Shown: positions 1-5,676 of the stretch, piece by piece
Position numbering within the stretch: the first letter of the stretch is position 1
Layout of the letters: the number at the start of each line of letters is the position of its first letter
Origin: Crenotrichaceae bacterium
Lineage (GTDB): Bacteria; Pseudomonadota; Gammaproteobacteria; Methylococcales; DRLZ01
Assembly: GCA_011322755.1 (NCBI GenBank)
Contig: DRLZ01000415.1
Coordinates: 1 to 5,774 of the forward strand
DNA length: 5,774 nucleotides
Reading direction: 5' to 3'
The notes under the pieces: model-generated
The model's input: only the letters and a program-made list of their open reading frames with translations
The model's database searches: none
What the model was told of the DNA's origin: nothing
Made by a program: the position numbers and the translations under genes

Positions 1-166
1 AGTAAAAGCTGGCGCTGGCACGGCACAATGCAACCTTAATATACCTTCAAACATTCCTAACAGTGATGAATACCAATTGTATACCTATATAACTGATATG
101 AGTGGCAGGTGGAGCAAGCGTTTTGACGAGATAACGAAAACCAATCTTAAAATTGCTAACAAATAA
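1..166 (+). CDS. C-terminal end of an unidentified protein (partial, runs off the left edge)
   Basis: An open frame enters at base 2 (first complete codon) and ends at TAA 164-166, giving 54 visible residues. The residues are rich in Asn, Thr, Ser and Tyr (for example NIPNSDEYQLYTYITDMSG), with one cysteine and alternating polar and aromatic residues. This resembles the last strands of a beta-sandwich domain of a secreted or surface protein, but I do not recognise the family. It is the only gene I accept on the plus strand and it converges on the minus-strand genes to its right. A strong hairpin begins 15 bases after its stop, which supports this being a true gene end. The function cannot be given from this fragment. 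The frame was found by reading the edge and is too short for a standard length cutoff. Confidence 0.6.
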   Translation, partial: VKAGAGTAQCNLNIPSNIPNSDEYQLYTYITDMSGRWSKRFDEITKTNLKIANK

Positions 167-180
167 AAAGCAGTAACAGT

Positions 181-238
181 CAAAACAAACGCTTCAGGCT
201 ATTCACCCATCAGGTGAGCAATGAAGCGTTTTGTTTTG
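181..238 (+). terminator. Long hairpin, probable rho-independent terminator, possibly bidirectional
   Basis: The left arm CAAAACAAACGCTTCA (181-196) pairs with TGAAGCGTTTTGTTTTG (222-238) over 16 pairs with a single bulged base. The GC-bearing core is GCTTCA/TGAAGC, followed on the plus strand by a T-rich run. The 25-base loop holds a second small stem, TCACC (203-207) with GGTGA (213-217). It starts 15 bases after the plus-strand stop at 166. On the minus strand the opposite arm ends in TTTGTTTTG, so the same element could also stop transcription arriving from the hydroxylase gene. Confidence 0.7.
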
Positions 239-457
239 GCGTAGTCGAAGACTGGGTTTTATAAGTTGACATTCTGGCTTAACCATAGCTGGGCTGAAAT
301 CGGTGGGATCAGAACCAATGATTTCTGGAAAAAATCGGGATAGAAAGTCAGTGAAATATCATCTAAGAAAGGTTAATCAATAACCCTTCCCCAATGTTTA
401 CTTTAAAGACAAGAAAGCTGACCCAAGTTGAATAATCCATAATAACCAAAGCCTGGG
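239..457. other. 219-base stretch without a convincing gene
   Basis: This lies between the terminator hairpin and the stop of the hydroxylase gene. A plus-strand frame bounded by stops at 242 and 341 encodes 32 residues containing LTFWLNHSWAEIGG, but it has no start codon or ribosome site. Two weak inverted repeats are visible: GGTTA/TAACC at 371-385, and ATAACC/GGTTAT at 442-461, which overlaps the hydroxylase stop. Either could act as a weak 3' stem for minus-strand transcripts, but neither has a proper T-run. I see no RNA gene. Confidence 0.4.
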
Positions 458-1258
458 TTATCGCCGATAGGTAAAAGGCAGGGTTAGCAGTCGATCAAGA
501 CGCCCGTCTACCTTCCGCCTGTACCTGTCTAAACCCAATTGCATATTCGGTAACTGATCGTAAGCCAACCCTGTTGCAGTACCAAATAAATAATCGAACC
601 AGGGGGAAATAGTCCCGTAATTACTCTCTGTGTATTGATGATAACTGGAATGATGCATGCGGTGAAAATCCGGCGTTACGATCAGCAAACGCAGTACTCG
701 ATCCAGCCAGTTGGGTAAACTAATATTAGCATGACTGAGTAAATTGACCAGAATTGAGAGATAAGTGTAAATAATAACTGCAATAATCGGTGCACCAAGA
801 AAGACAGCGACGGGCAGAGTCACCAGCATGGTTATCATCAATTCAAGTGGATGATGTCGATTCGCTGTGGTTACGTCGAATTCTGTATCTGTATGATGCA
901 CAACATGAACACGCCATAATATCGGAAATTGATGAAACGCACGATGCAGCCAGTAATTCACGCCATCTGCAACCAGAATAGTCAGCAATACTGTAACAGC
1001 AACGGGTAATTCAACATGTTTGAGAAATGGCATCTCAGGCTGAAAATACAGCGCAATAACCGCAAACTGGAAAGACAACATCGCAGTTAAATAATAGTTG
1101 AGCAACGCCAGGCTAATATTATTCAGCCAGCGCTGAGTCTGGCTATTTTCTGCGATTCGCCTTGGAACCCCCGCTTCAATCAAGAACAGGAATGCCATCC
1201 CTCCAAACACTGCAATAAATTCTATTTCATCATTTCGTGCCAAAAGTTCATCAAACAT
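458..1258 (-). CDS. Fatty-acid hydroxylase / sterol desaturase family membrane protein
   Basis: This 266-residue protein belongs to the integral-membrane di-iron oxygenase superfamily that hydroxylates or desaturates lipids and sterols using O2. The histidine clusters expected to bind two irons are visible: HRAFH (H105, H109), HVVHH (H118, H121, H122), NRHHP (H135, H136), a lone H176 in LSHANI, and HRMHH (H199, H202, H203). Hydrophobic segments lie at about 16-28, 48-72, 84-104 and 140-172, so the iron site should face the cytoplasm between membrane segments. Length and motif order are normal for bacterial members. The ATG at 1258 is the only good start near the reading-frame limit (an in-frame stop lies five codons upstream), although no clear Shine-Dalgarno precedes it. 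It begins 54 bases after the IPTL-motif gene on the same strand with no obvious promoter between, so co-transcription is plausible. The substrate cannot be told from sequence. Confidence 0.88.
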   Translation of the reverse strand: MFDELLARNDEIEFIAVFGGMAFLFLIEAGVPRRIAENSQTQRWLNNISLALLNYYLTAMLSFQFAVIALYFQPEMPFLKHVELPVAVTVLLTILVADGVNYWLHRAFHQFPILWRVHVVHHTDTEFDVTTANRHHPLELMITMLVTLPVAVFLGAPIIAVIIYTYLSILVNLLSHANISLPNWLDRVLRLLIVTPDFHRMHHSSYHQYTESNYGTISPWFDYLFGTATGLAYDQLPNMQLGLDRYRRKVDGRLDRLLTLPFTYRR

Positions 1259-1312
1259 TGCAGATATAAATCAATTAATATCAAACAACAGAAATATCAT
1301 TATTGCAGGTAA

Positions 1313-1882
1313 TTAATTAACAGCCTCACCAATAAAGACAAGACAGCTAATAAAACATGTTTCACCATTAACCAGATTTGAGCCAGCAACACATTTATCG
1401 CCAGTAAAACCAATATTAGAATTCGGGCAATTCGCTGGAAGTGTAATCGAATCAATTTTCTGGGTTACACCACTGTTATTGGGGAAATTGTTTACACTGC
1501 TGGGTATTATCGGAGCTGTGCCTCCTTGCAATATACTAAGAGCACTAGTCACAACAGCAATTCCTGCATTTGCAGACTGAATCAGCTTGCCGCTACCAAG
1601 ACCAAATATCAATAATCCAGCGCCAAGCAAGCCAAACATAAAACGCCTGGCCGATCCGTCTTTTTGCTGAGCGACTCGAAAACTGACCACCACCAGGAGT
1701 AAACCCAGAATAATGATCATACTCTCGCTCAATGTCGGTATTGCGGATGCATTCACATTCAACGGACTGTACACTAATGTCCCGTTCGTACTTCCTGCAA
1801 AAGCCACTGAAGAACAGAATATCAAACATGCTGCAAATACGCCTTGAAACAGTCTTCTACTGATTCTAGTAACTTGTTTCAT
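1313..1882 (-). CDS. Secreted/membrane protein with an internal IPTL-type sorting signal (midcut-by-XrtH-like)
   Basis: This is a 189-residue protein from the ATG at 1882. Seen in order: a signal peptide (MKQVTRISRR, then a hydrophobic stretch ending AFA-G near residue 29); a short Ser/Thr/Asn-rich segment; IPTLSES at 48-54 followed at once by a hydrophobic segment (55-68) and basic residues (R69, K74, R79, R80); a second Gly-rich hydrophobic segment (81-98); then a polar tail with four cysteines (152, 164, 176, 180) that could form disulfides. IPTLSEW plus a membrane helix plus basic residues is the known C-terminal signal of IPTL-CTERM proteins processed by exosortase H. Here the signal sits mid-chain with about 120 residues after it, as in proteins named midcut-by-XrtH. 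The usual Trp after the Glu is Ser here. A longer frame starts at 1957, but that ATG lies upstream of the predicted promoter. The chosen ATG has AGGGAG at ideal spacing and exposes a clean signal peptide. The function beyond export and processing is unknown. Confidence 0.75.
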   Translation of the reverse strand: MKQVTRISRRLFQGVFAACLIFCSSVAFAGSTNGTLVYSPLNVNASAIPTLSESMIIILGLLLVVVSFRVAQQKDGSARRFMFGLLGAGLLIFGLGSGKLIQSANAGIAVVTSALSILQGGTAPIIPSSVNNFPNNSGVTQKIDSITLPANCPNSNIGFTGDKCVAGSNLVNGETCFISCLVFIGEAVN

Positions 1883-1888
1883 TGATTG

Positions 1889-1895
1889 TCTCCCT
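1889..1895 (-). promoter_or_regulatory. Ribosome binding site that fixes the start of the IPTL-motif gene
   Basis: Read on the minus strand the site is AGGGAGA, with seven bases between GGAG and the ATG at 1882-1880. The upstream alternative ATG at 1957 has no comparable site. This supports the 189-residue product over the 214-residue reading. Confidence 0.8.
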
Positions 1896-1919
1896 TTATT
1901 ATCGATTATTAGAAGTCTC

Positions 1920-1948
1920 AATATACTACTGATTTGAAATAGAGACAA
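1920..1948 (-). promoter_or_regulatory. Sigma-70-type promoter for the IPTL-motif gene
   Basis: On the minus strand, TTGTCT (1948-1943, four of six matches to the -35 consensus) is separated by exactly 17 bases from TATATT (1925-1920, five of six matches to the -10 consensus). Transcription would begin near 1912, giving a leader of about 30 bases that contains the ribosome site. The surrounding DNA is AT-rich. The assignment rests on consensus match only. Confidence 0.6.
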
Positions 1949-1951
1949 AGA

Positions 1952-1975
1952 ATTCAACCAATCTCAATATTCAAC
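1952..1975 (-). repeat. Direct repeats just upstream of the -35 box
   Basis: GTTGAAT (minus strand) occurs at 1975-1969 and again at 1958-1952, 17 bases apart and immediately upstream of the -35 element. In addition, ATATTGAGA occurs at 1970-1962 and at 1924-1916, the second copy overlapping the -10 box. Such repeats could be regulator sites. They could also be chance in AT-rich DNA. Confidence 0.3.
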
Positions 1976-2019
1976 TAATAAATGACATCAGTAAGGGCAT
2001 TAACGAATATAACTAGGGG

Positions 2020-2133
2020 TCACCCATGTAGCACATTGAATATCGGTAATCCTGCATTGCCTAGTTTAGCGGCGACAATGGCAACATCGAGTGGCTTCTG
2101 CCAATTGTTTTTGAGCCAGCTGATGGCTCCCTT
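2020..2133 (-). pseudogene. Possible decayed C-terminus of a transposase (IS110/IS1111-like)
   Basis: Right after the carbonic anhydrase stop (TAG 2142-2140), and in the same frame past a second stop (TAA 2136-2134), lies a 37-codon open stretch ending at TGA 2022-2020. It has no start codon or ribosome site. It contains AISWLKNNWQKPLDVAIVAA and ends in FNVLHG. The pattern Trp-Leu, then VAIVA, then a Lys and a final VLHG resembles the C-terminal end of IS110/IS1111 family transposases, where a basic region is followed by VAxVAxANK and a W-A-x-L motif. The expected ANK-A-R residues are not preserved, so this is at best a degenerate remnant. No intact insertion sequence or terminal repeat was identified around it. 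The family assignment is recalled, not searched. Confidence 0.35.
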
Positions 2134-2139
2134 TTAAAT

Positions 2140-2721
2140 CTAGCTTACTTTACCTGCGGCTGTTGCTTCAGGGATTTCAACAAGCTTTCCGGATTTGCAA
2201 TCATAGACATAACCATAAATCGGAATATCAGCTGGAACCATTGAATTATTCCTGATTCTCTGGACATCGGCGAGTACACTTTTTGCCTGGTCGCTAATGG
2301 TTAGCCATTCGATAAATTTTCCATCCGTTGTGCCTCCGCCTTCACAGCAATCATGCCATCCTGATGCGTCTACGCTTGCAGTTTTAAGACTGCCTGACAA
2401 TAACTCACCCATGATTTCATTGGTAAAGGTTTCCATACCACAGTCCGTATGATGAATCACAAACCATTCTTTTGTTCCCAGCAATTTATAGGAAATAACC
2501 AGTGAGCGGATTGCATCGTCACTGGCTCGCCCTCCTGCGTTGCGAATAACATGGGCATCACCTTCGGCCAATCCTGCGTACTTGGCTGGGTCTAATCTTG
2601 CATCCATACAGGTAAGAATTGCAAACTGGCGCCCAGGAGGCATTGGCAAGCTGCCTTTATCACCAAAACCTGCTGCATAATCCGCATTGGCTGAGAGTAC
2701 TTCATCTAATACTTTACTCAT
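2140..2721 (-). CDS. Beta-class carbonic anhydrase
   Basis: This 193-residue cytoplasmic zinc enzyme is expected to interconvert CO2 and bicarbonate. The beta-class signature is complete: CMDARLDP (C38, D40, R42) with the zinc cysteine and the Asp/Arg pair, HVIRNAGGR at 57-65, and HHTDCG with H91 and C94 as the remaining zinc ligands. The HHTDCG form and short length resemble the compact beta carbonic anhydrases such as mycobacterial Rv1284 and methanogen Cab. That branch also includes carbonyl sulfide hydrolases, so the true substrate could differ. An insertion-like segment at about 114-133 (SLKTASVDASGWHDCCEGGG) holds two adjacent cysteines. The start is well supported by AAGGAG seven bases upstream. 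The gene lies 79 bases after metZ on the same strand and could be read with it. A transposase-like remnant follows its stop. Confidence 0.9.
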   Translation of the reverse strand: MSKVLDEVLSANADYAAGFGDKGSLPMPPGRQFAILTCMDARLDPAKYAGLAEGDAHVIRNAGGRASDDAIRSLVISYKLLGTKEWFVIHHTDCGMETFTNEIMGELLSGSLKTASVDASGWHDCCEGGGTTDGKFIEWLTISDQAKSVLADVQRIRNNSMVPADIPIYGYVYDCKSGKLVEIPEATAAGKVS

Positions 2722-2728
2722 TATTTTT

Positions 2729-2734
2729 CTCCTT
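2729..2734 (-). promoter_or_regulatory. Strong ribosome binding site of the carbonic anhydrase gene
   Basis: On the minus strand the site is AAGGAG, with seven bases before the ATG at 2721-2719. It is the best ribosome site in the window together with that of the IPTL-motif gene. The metZ, purF and hydroxylase genes have weak or no visible ones. Confidence 0.75.
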
Positions 2735-2800
2735 TGTGAATTGAGTTTACAAAATAAAAATCTTAGCCTTTTGTTCTACTGAAAAGACATCATACAGTTT

Positions 2801-3985
2801 TTAAGTATCTAAACCAGGTATCAAATCATTTTTGATATCGTTGATCTGTTCCAGCCCAACTGAGATCCGAATCAACCCATCGCTGATTCCGGCTTGCTTG
2901 CGCTCTTCATCTGTCAATCGACCATGTGTTGTTGTCGCCGGATGAGTAATTGTAGTTTTGACATCACCAAGATTGGCTGTAATCGATAACATTTGTGTTC
3001 CGTCAATGACTTTCCAGGCTGCTTGCTTTCCGCCTGCGACTTCAAAACTCAAGACACCACCAGAGCCTGATTGCTGTTGTTGTCCAAGCGTGTATTGTGG
3101 GTGTGAGCTGAGCCCAGGGTAATAAACGTGAGTGACTGCAGGATGTTCTTCCAGCCATCGAGCCAGTTGTAATGCGTTAGCGCAATGCGCTTGCATTCTG
3201 ACCGCCAGGGTTTCCAGTCCGGTTAAAAATACCCAGGCATTAAACGGACTCATGGTCGGACCCGCTGTGCGCAGAAACGGATAGATTGACTGATTGAGTA
3301 ATTCTTCTGATCCGACAATTGCTCCACCAATGCAACGCCCCTGCCCATCAATATATTTTGTTGCTGAGTGAACCACCAGATCAGCACCTAACGCCAGCGG
3401 CTGTTGCAACACCGGTGTGCAATACACATTATCAACGACTAACAGGCAATCGTGGTGATGGGCAAGACTGGCTAACTCTTTGATATCAGCCAGATGCGTC
3501 AACGGATTGGATGGCGTTTCCAGAAAAAGAAAGCGGGTCTTTGGTGTGATTGCCTGTTGCCATGCTGAAATATTGGTTAAATCAACAAACGTTGTCTCAA
3601 CCCCGAATTTACCCATGATATTCTGGAACAGCAAGACACTGGTACCAAACAGGCTGCGCGAGCAGACCACATGCGCTCCATTTTCCAGCAAGCCCATTCC
3701 CAGCGCCAGAATCGCTGCCATTCCGGATGCAAACGCGACACAACGCTCACCACCTTCCATTGCTGCAAGCCGTTGTTCAAATGTACGCACTGTGGGGTTG
3801 GTAAAACGCGAGTAGATATTACCTTCTTCCTGATGAGAGAAGCGCGCCGCTGCCTGCGCCGCATTATCAAACACAAAGCTGGACGTCGGAAAAATCGCAT
3901 CACTGTGCTCACCTTCAGCAGTGCGTTGTTGTCCAGCTCGAATAGCTAAACTTTCAACAGAATAATCAGGATGTTTTTTGTTCAT
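2801..3985 (-). CDS. metZ: O-succinylhomoserine sulfhydrylase MetZ
   Basis: This PLP enzyme of the Cys/Met metabolism family condenses O-succinylhomoserine with sulfide to give homocysteine in methionine synthesis, in the cytoplasm. From the ATG at 3985 it has 394 residues, the usual size. Landmarks in order: SLAIRAGQQRT near the N-terminus, NIYSRFTNPTVRTFE with Y58 and R60 that contact PLP phosphate of the neighbouring subunit, ASGMAAIL (S87-M89), ETPSNPL, VVDN (D185, pairs with the pyridine nitrogen), SATKYIDGQGR with K210 as the Schiff-base lysine, LRTAGPTMSPFNAW, and NLGDVKTTITHPATTTHGRL. These match remembered Pseudomonas MetZ closely rather than MetB or MetC. The frame also opens at a TTG (4009-4007) eight codons earlier, and neither start has a clear Shine-Dalgarno. 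I prefer the ATG. It follows purF as in Pseudomonas. Confidence 0.93.
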   Translation of the reverse strand: MNKKHPDYSVESLAIRAGQQRTAEGEHSDAIFPTSSFVFDNAAQAAARFSHQEEGNIYSRFTNPTVRTFEQRLAAMEGGERCVAFASGMAAILALGMGLLENGAHVVCSRSLFGTSVLLFQNIMGKFGVETTFVDLTNISAWQQAITPKTRFLFLETPSNPLTHLADIKELASLAHHHDCLLVVDNVYCTPVLQQPLALGADLVVHSATKYIDGQGRCIGGAIVGSEELLNQSIYPFLRTAGPTMSPFNAWVFLTGLETLAVRMQAHCANALQLARWLEEHPAVTHVYYPGLSSHPQYTLGQQQQSGSGGVLSFEVAGGKQAAWKVIDGTQMLSITANLGDVKTTITHPATTTHGRLTDEERKQAGISDGLIRISVGLEQINDIKNDLIPGLDT

Positions 3986-4027
3986 GAGTTTTTTATTTAC
4001 GTTGCACAATTCTTCAACAACAGATTG

Positions 4028-4054
4028 ATTTTATTACAATGGAAAATCATTCAA
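4028..4054 (-). promoter_or_regulatory. Weak candidate promoter ahead of metZ
   Basis: On the minus strand, TTGAAT (4054-4049) and TAAAAT (4033-4028) resemble -35 and -10 boxes but are only 15 bases apart, shorter than optimal. Transcription would begin around 4021, leaving about 36 bases to the ATG at 3985. The AT-rich gap after purF makes an independent metZ promoter reasonable, but this assignment is tentative. Confidence 0.25.
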
Positions 4055-4138
4055 GATTAGATCGAGCAGAGATTAGATACCCGTAACTCATCACGCAACT
4101 GAGTTGTATTGCCGGTAAAAGCGATCAGTTGTCGCAAA

Positions 4139-5659
4139 TCATGCTGAATTATACAATCCTATTCCGCTCTCATCTTCTCTGGGATCAATACTATTATTAT
4201 CAACCCGGGTTTTATCATTACGGCGTTGCTCCAGACCAGTTAAATACTGACGATTGATTCCGCCTGTGACGTAGTGTCCATTAAAACACGCTGTGTCAAA
4301 CTGAGTGACTGACTGATGCCCAATCGCAGCAATTAAATCTTCCAGATTCTGATAAATCAACGCATCTGCTCCCAGTTCCTGACAAATGACCTGCTCTGTT
4401 CGCTCACAAGCGATTAACTCATCACAACTTGGCATATCGATACCATAGACATTTGGATACCTAACCGGTGGTGAGGCTGAGGCAAAAAATACTTTTTTTG
4501 CGCCAGCTTCACGTGTCATTTGAATAATTTGACTGGACGTGGTACCTCGGACGATTGAATCATCAACCAGTAACACTGTTTTATCTTTCAGCTCATCTGT
4601 CAGTGGGTTGAGTTTTTGTCGTACCGAACGCTTTCGTAACTGTTGCCCAGGCATGATAAATGTACGGCCGATATAACGATTTTTAATAAATCCTTCGCGG
4701 TATTTAATCCCCAGGGTTTCAGCCAACTGCATTGCAGATGTGCGGCTGGTATCCGGAATGGGGACAACAACGTCAATTTCCTTGTCATAACCCAGCCTGC
4801 GAATATTGTCAGCCAGTTTTTCGCCCATTCGTAGTCTTGATTTATAGACAGAAACACCATCAATCACTGAATCCGGTCTGGCGAGATAGACATATTCAAA
4901 AATACATGGGTTAAGCTGAGTGTCATCTGTACATTGCCTGCTGTGAAACTGACCATTTTTCTCAATAAACACAGCTTCACCCGGCTTGATGTCGCGAATC
5001 AATTCAAAGCCTTCTGTCTCAAGCGCAACACTTTCCGAGGCAATCATGTATTCAGGCCCTTCAGGTGTTTCACGCTTACCGAAACAGACTGGACGAATAC
5101 CGTGCGGATCTCTGAATGCCAGCACACCAAACCCAGCAATCATTGCGACAACGGCATAACCACCCTGGCAGCGACGATAAACACCTTGCACGCCTTTAAA
5201 AACATCATTTGCTGTCAGTCTTAATTTACCAATTTCCGCCAGTTCGTGAGCAAACACATTGAGTAATACCTCTGAATCGGAACTGGTGTTGAGGTGGCGT
5301 TGATCTTCAGCAAACAACTGCTCTTTTAATTCATCTGCATTGGTTAAATTGCCGTTATGCGCAAGAGTAATACCATAAGGCGAATTCACATAAAACGGTT
5401 GCGCTTCTGCACTGCTGTCGCTTCCTGCGGTCGGATAGCGCACATGCCCGATGCCCATAGAACCAACCAAAGTAACCATATGTCGTTTCTGAAAAACATC
5501 ACGCACCAAACCCTTGTCTTTTCGTAAATAAAACCGGCCATGCTCACCGCAAGTTACGATCCCTGCAGCGTCTTGTCCACGGTGTTGCAACACGGTTAAT
5601 GCATCGTAAAGCGCTTGGTTGACAGTCTGGTGAGCGACAATTCCAACAATTCCACACAT
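4139..5659 (-). CDS. purF: Amidophosphoribosyltransferase PurF
   Basis: This enzyme catalyses the first committed step of purine synthesis, turning PRPP and glutamine into 5-phosphoribosylamine. It has 506 residues, against about 505 in E. coli. The N-terminal glutaminase domain (about 2-230) starts directly with MCGIVGI: Cys2 becomes the nucleophile after Met removal, and there is no propeptide of the Bacillus type. Glutamine-site residues R74 (GHVRYPT), N102 and G103 (HNGN) and D128 (SSDSE) are in place. The phosphoribosyltransferase domain (about 250-460) carries IPDTSRTSA, GRTFI, and the PRPP loop VLLVDDSIVRGTTS at 362-375. The C-terminal part GHYVTGGINRQYL matches the family, and the last 30 residues are variable and polar. 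The start codon is 17 bases after the cvpA stop, so the two are probably co-transcribed. The ribosome site is weak (AGAGA). No frameshift is seen. Confidence 0.96.
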   Translation of the reverse strand: MCGIVGIVAHQTVNQALYDALTVLQHRGQDAAGIVTCGEHGRFYLRKDKGLVRDVFQKRHMVTLVGSMGIGHVRYPTAGSDSSAEAQPFYVNSPYGITLAHNGNLTNADELKEQLFAEDQRHLNTSSDSEVLLNVFAHELAEIGKLRLTANDVFKGVQGVYRRCQGGYAVVAMIAGFGVLAFRDPHGIRPVCFGKRETPEGPEYMIASESVALETEGFELIRDIKPGEAVFIEKNGQFHSRQCTDDTQLNPCIFEYVYLARPDSVIDGVSVYKSRLRMGEKLADNIRRLGYDKEIDVVVPIPDTSRTSAMQLAETLGIKYREGFIKNRYIGRTFIMPGQQLRKRSVRQKLNPLTDELKDKTVLLVDDSIVRGTTSSQIIQMTREAGAKKVFFASASPPVRYPNVYGIDMPSCDELIACERTEQVICQELGADALIYQNLEDLIAAIGHQSVTQFDTACFNGHYVTGGINRQYLTGLEQRRNDKTRVDNNSIDPREDESGIGLYNSA

Positions 5660-5676
5660 GATTTTTCAGTCTCTGC

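Noticed and set aside
790..981. Plus-strand 63-residue open frame
   Set aside because: It lies wholly antisense to the hydroxylase, over its histidine-rich core. It is composition-driven and matches no known protein pattern.
1593..1829. Minus-strand 78-residue frame inside the IPTL-motif gene
   Set aside because: It is an out-of-frame shadow without a ribosome site, whereas the main frame has a signal peptide and an IPTL motif.
2113..2129. Perfect 6-pair hairpin GAGCCA/TGGCTC considered as the carbonic anhydrase terminator
   Set aside because: On the minus strand it is followed by AAAAAC rather than T, and on the plus strand only CCTTTT follows. It also lies within the transposase-like remnant frame.
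2722..2800. Promoter or terminator between metZ and the carbonic anhydrase gene
   Set aside because: A TAAGAT box lacks a matching -35 at normal spacing, and the ACAAAA/TTTTGT inverted repeat is AT-only.
3480..3949. Open frames on both strands overlapping metZ
   Set aside because: MetZ motifs are continuous through this region; the other frames are Arg- and Cys-rich shadows.
4126..4140. Short GCGA/TCGC stem followed by TTTT as a purF terminator
   Set aside because: A four-pair stem is too weak, and the T-run is short.
4062..4150. Coding-like stretch behind purF on the minus strand (LRQLIAFTGNTTQLRDELRV)
   Set aside because: It is only about 30 codons in a frame different from purF, with no start, ribosome site or recognised family. 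The PurF C-terminus is already complete, so a frameshift is unlikely. Chance is the simplest reading.
4600..5224. Several short frames overlapping purF
   Set aside because: PurF is intact with all catalytic motifs; the short frames have no ribosome sites or recognisable domains.
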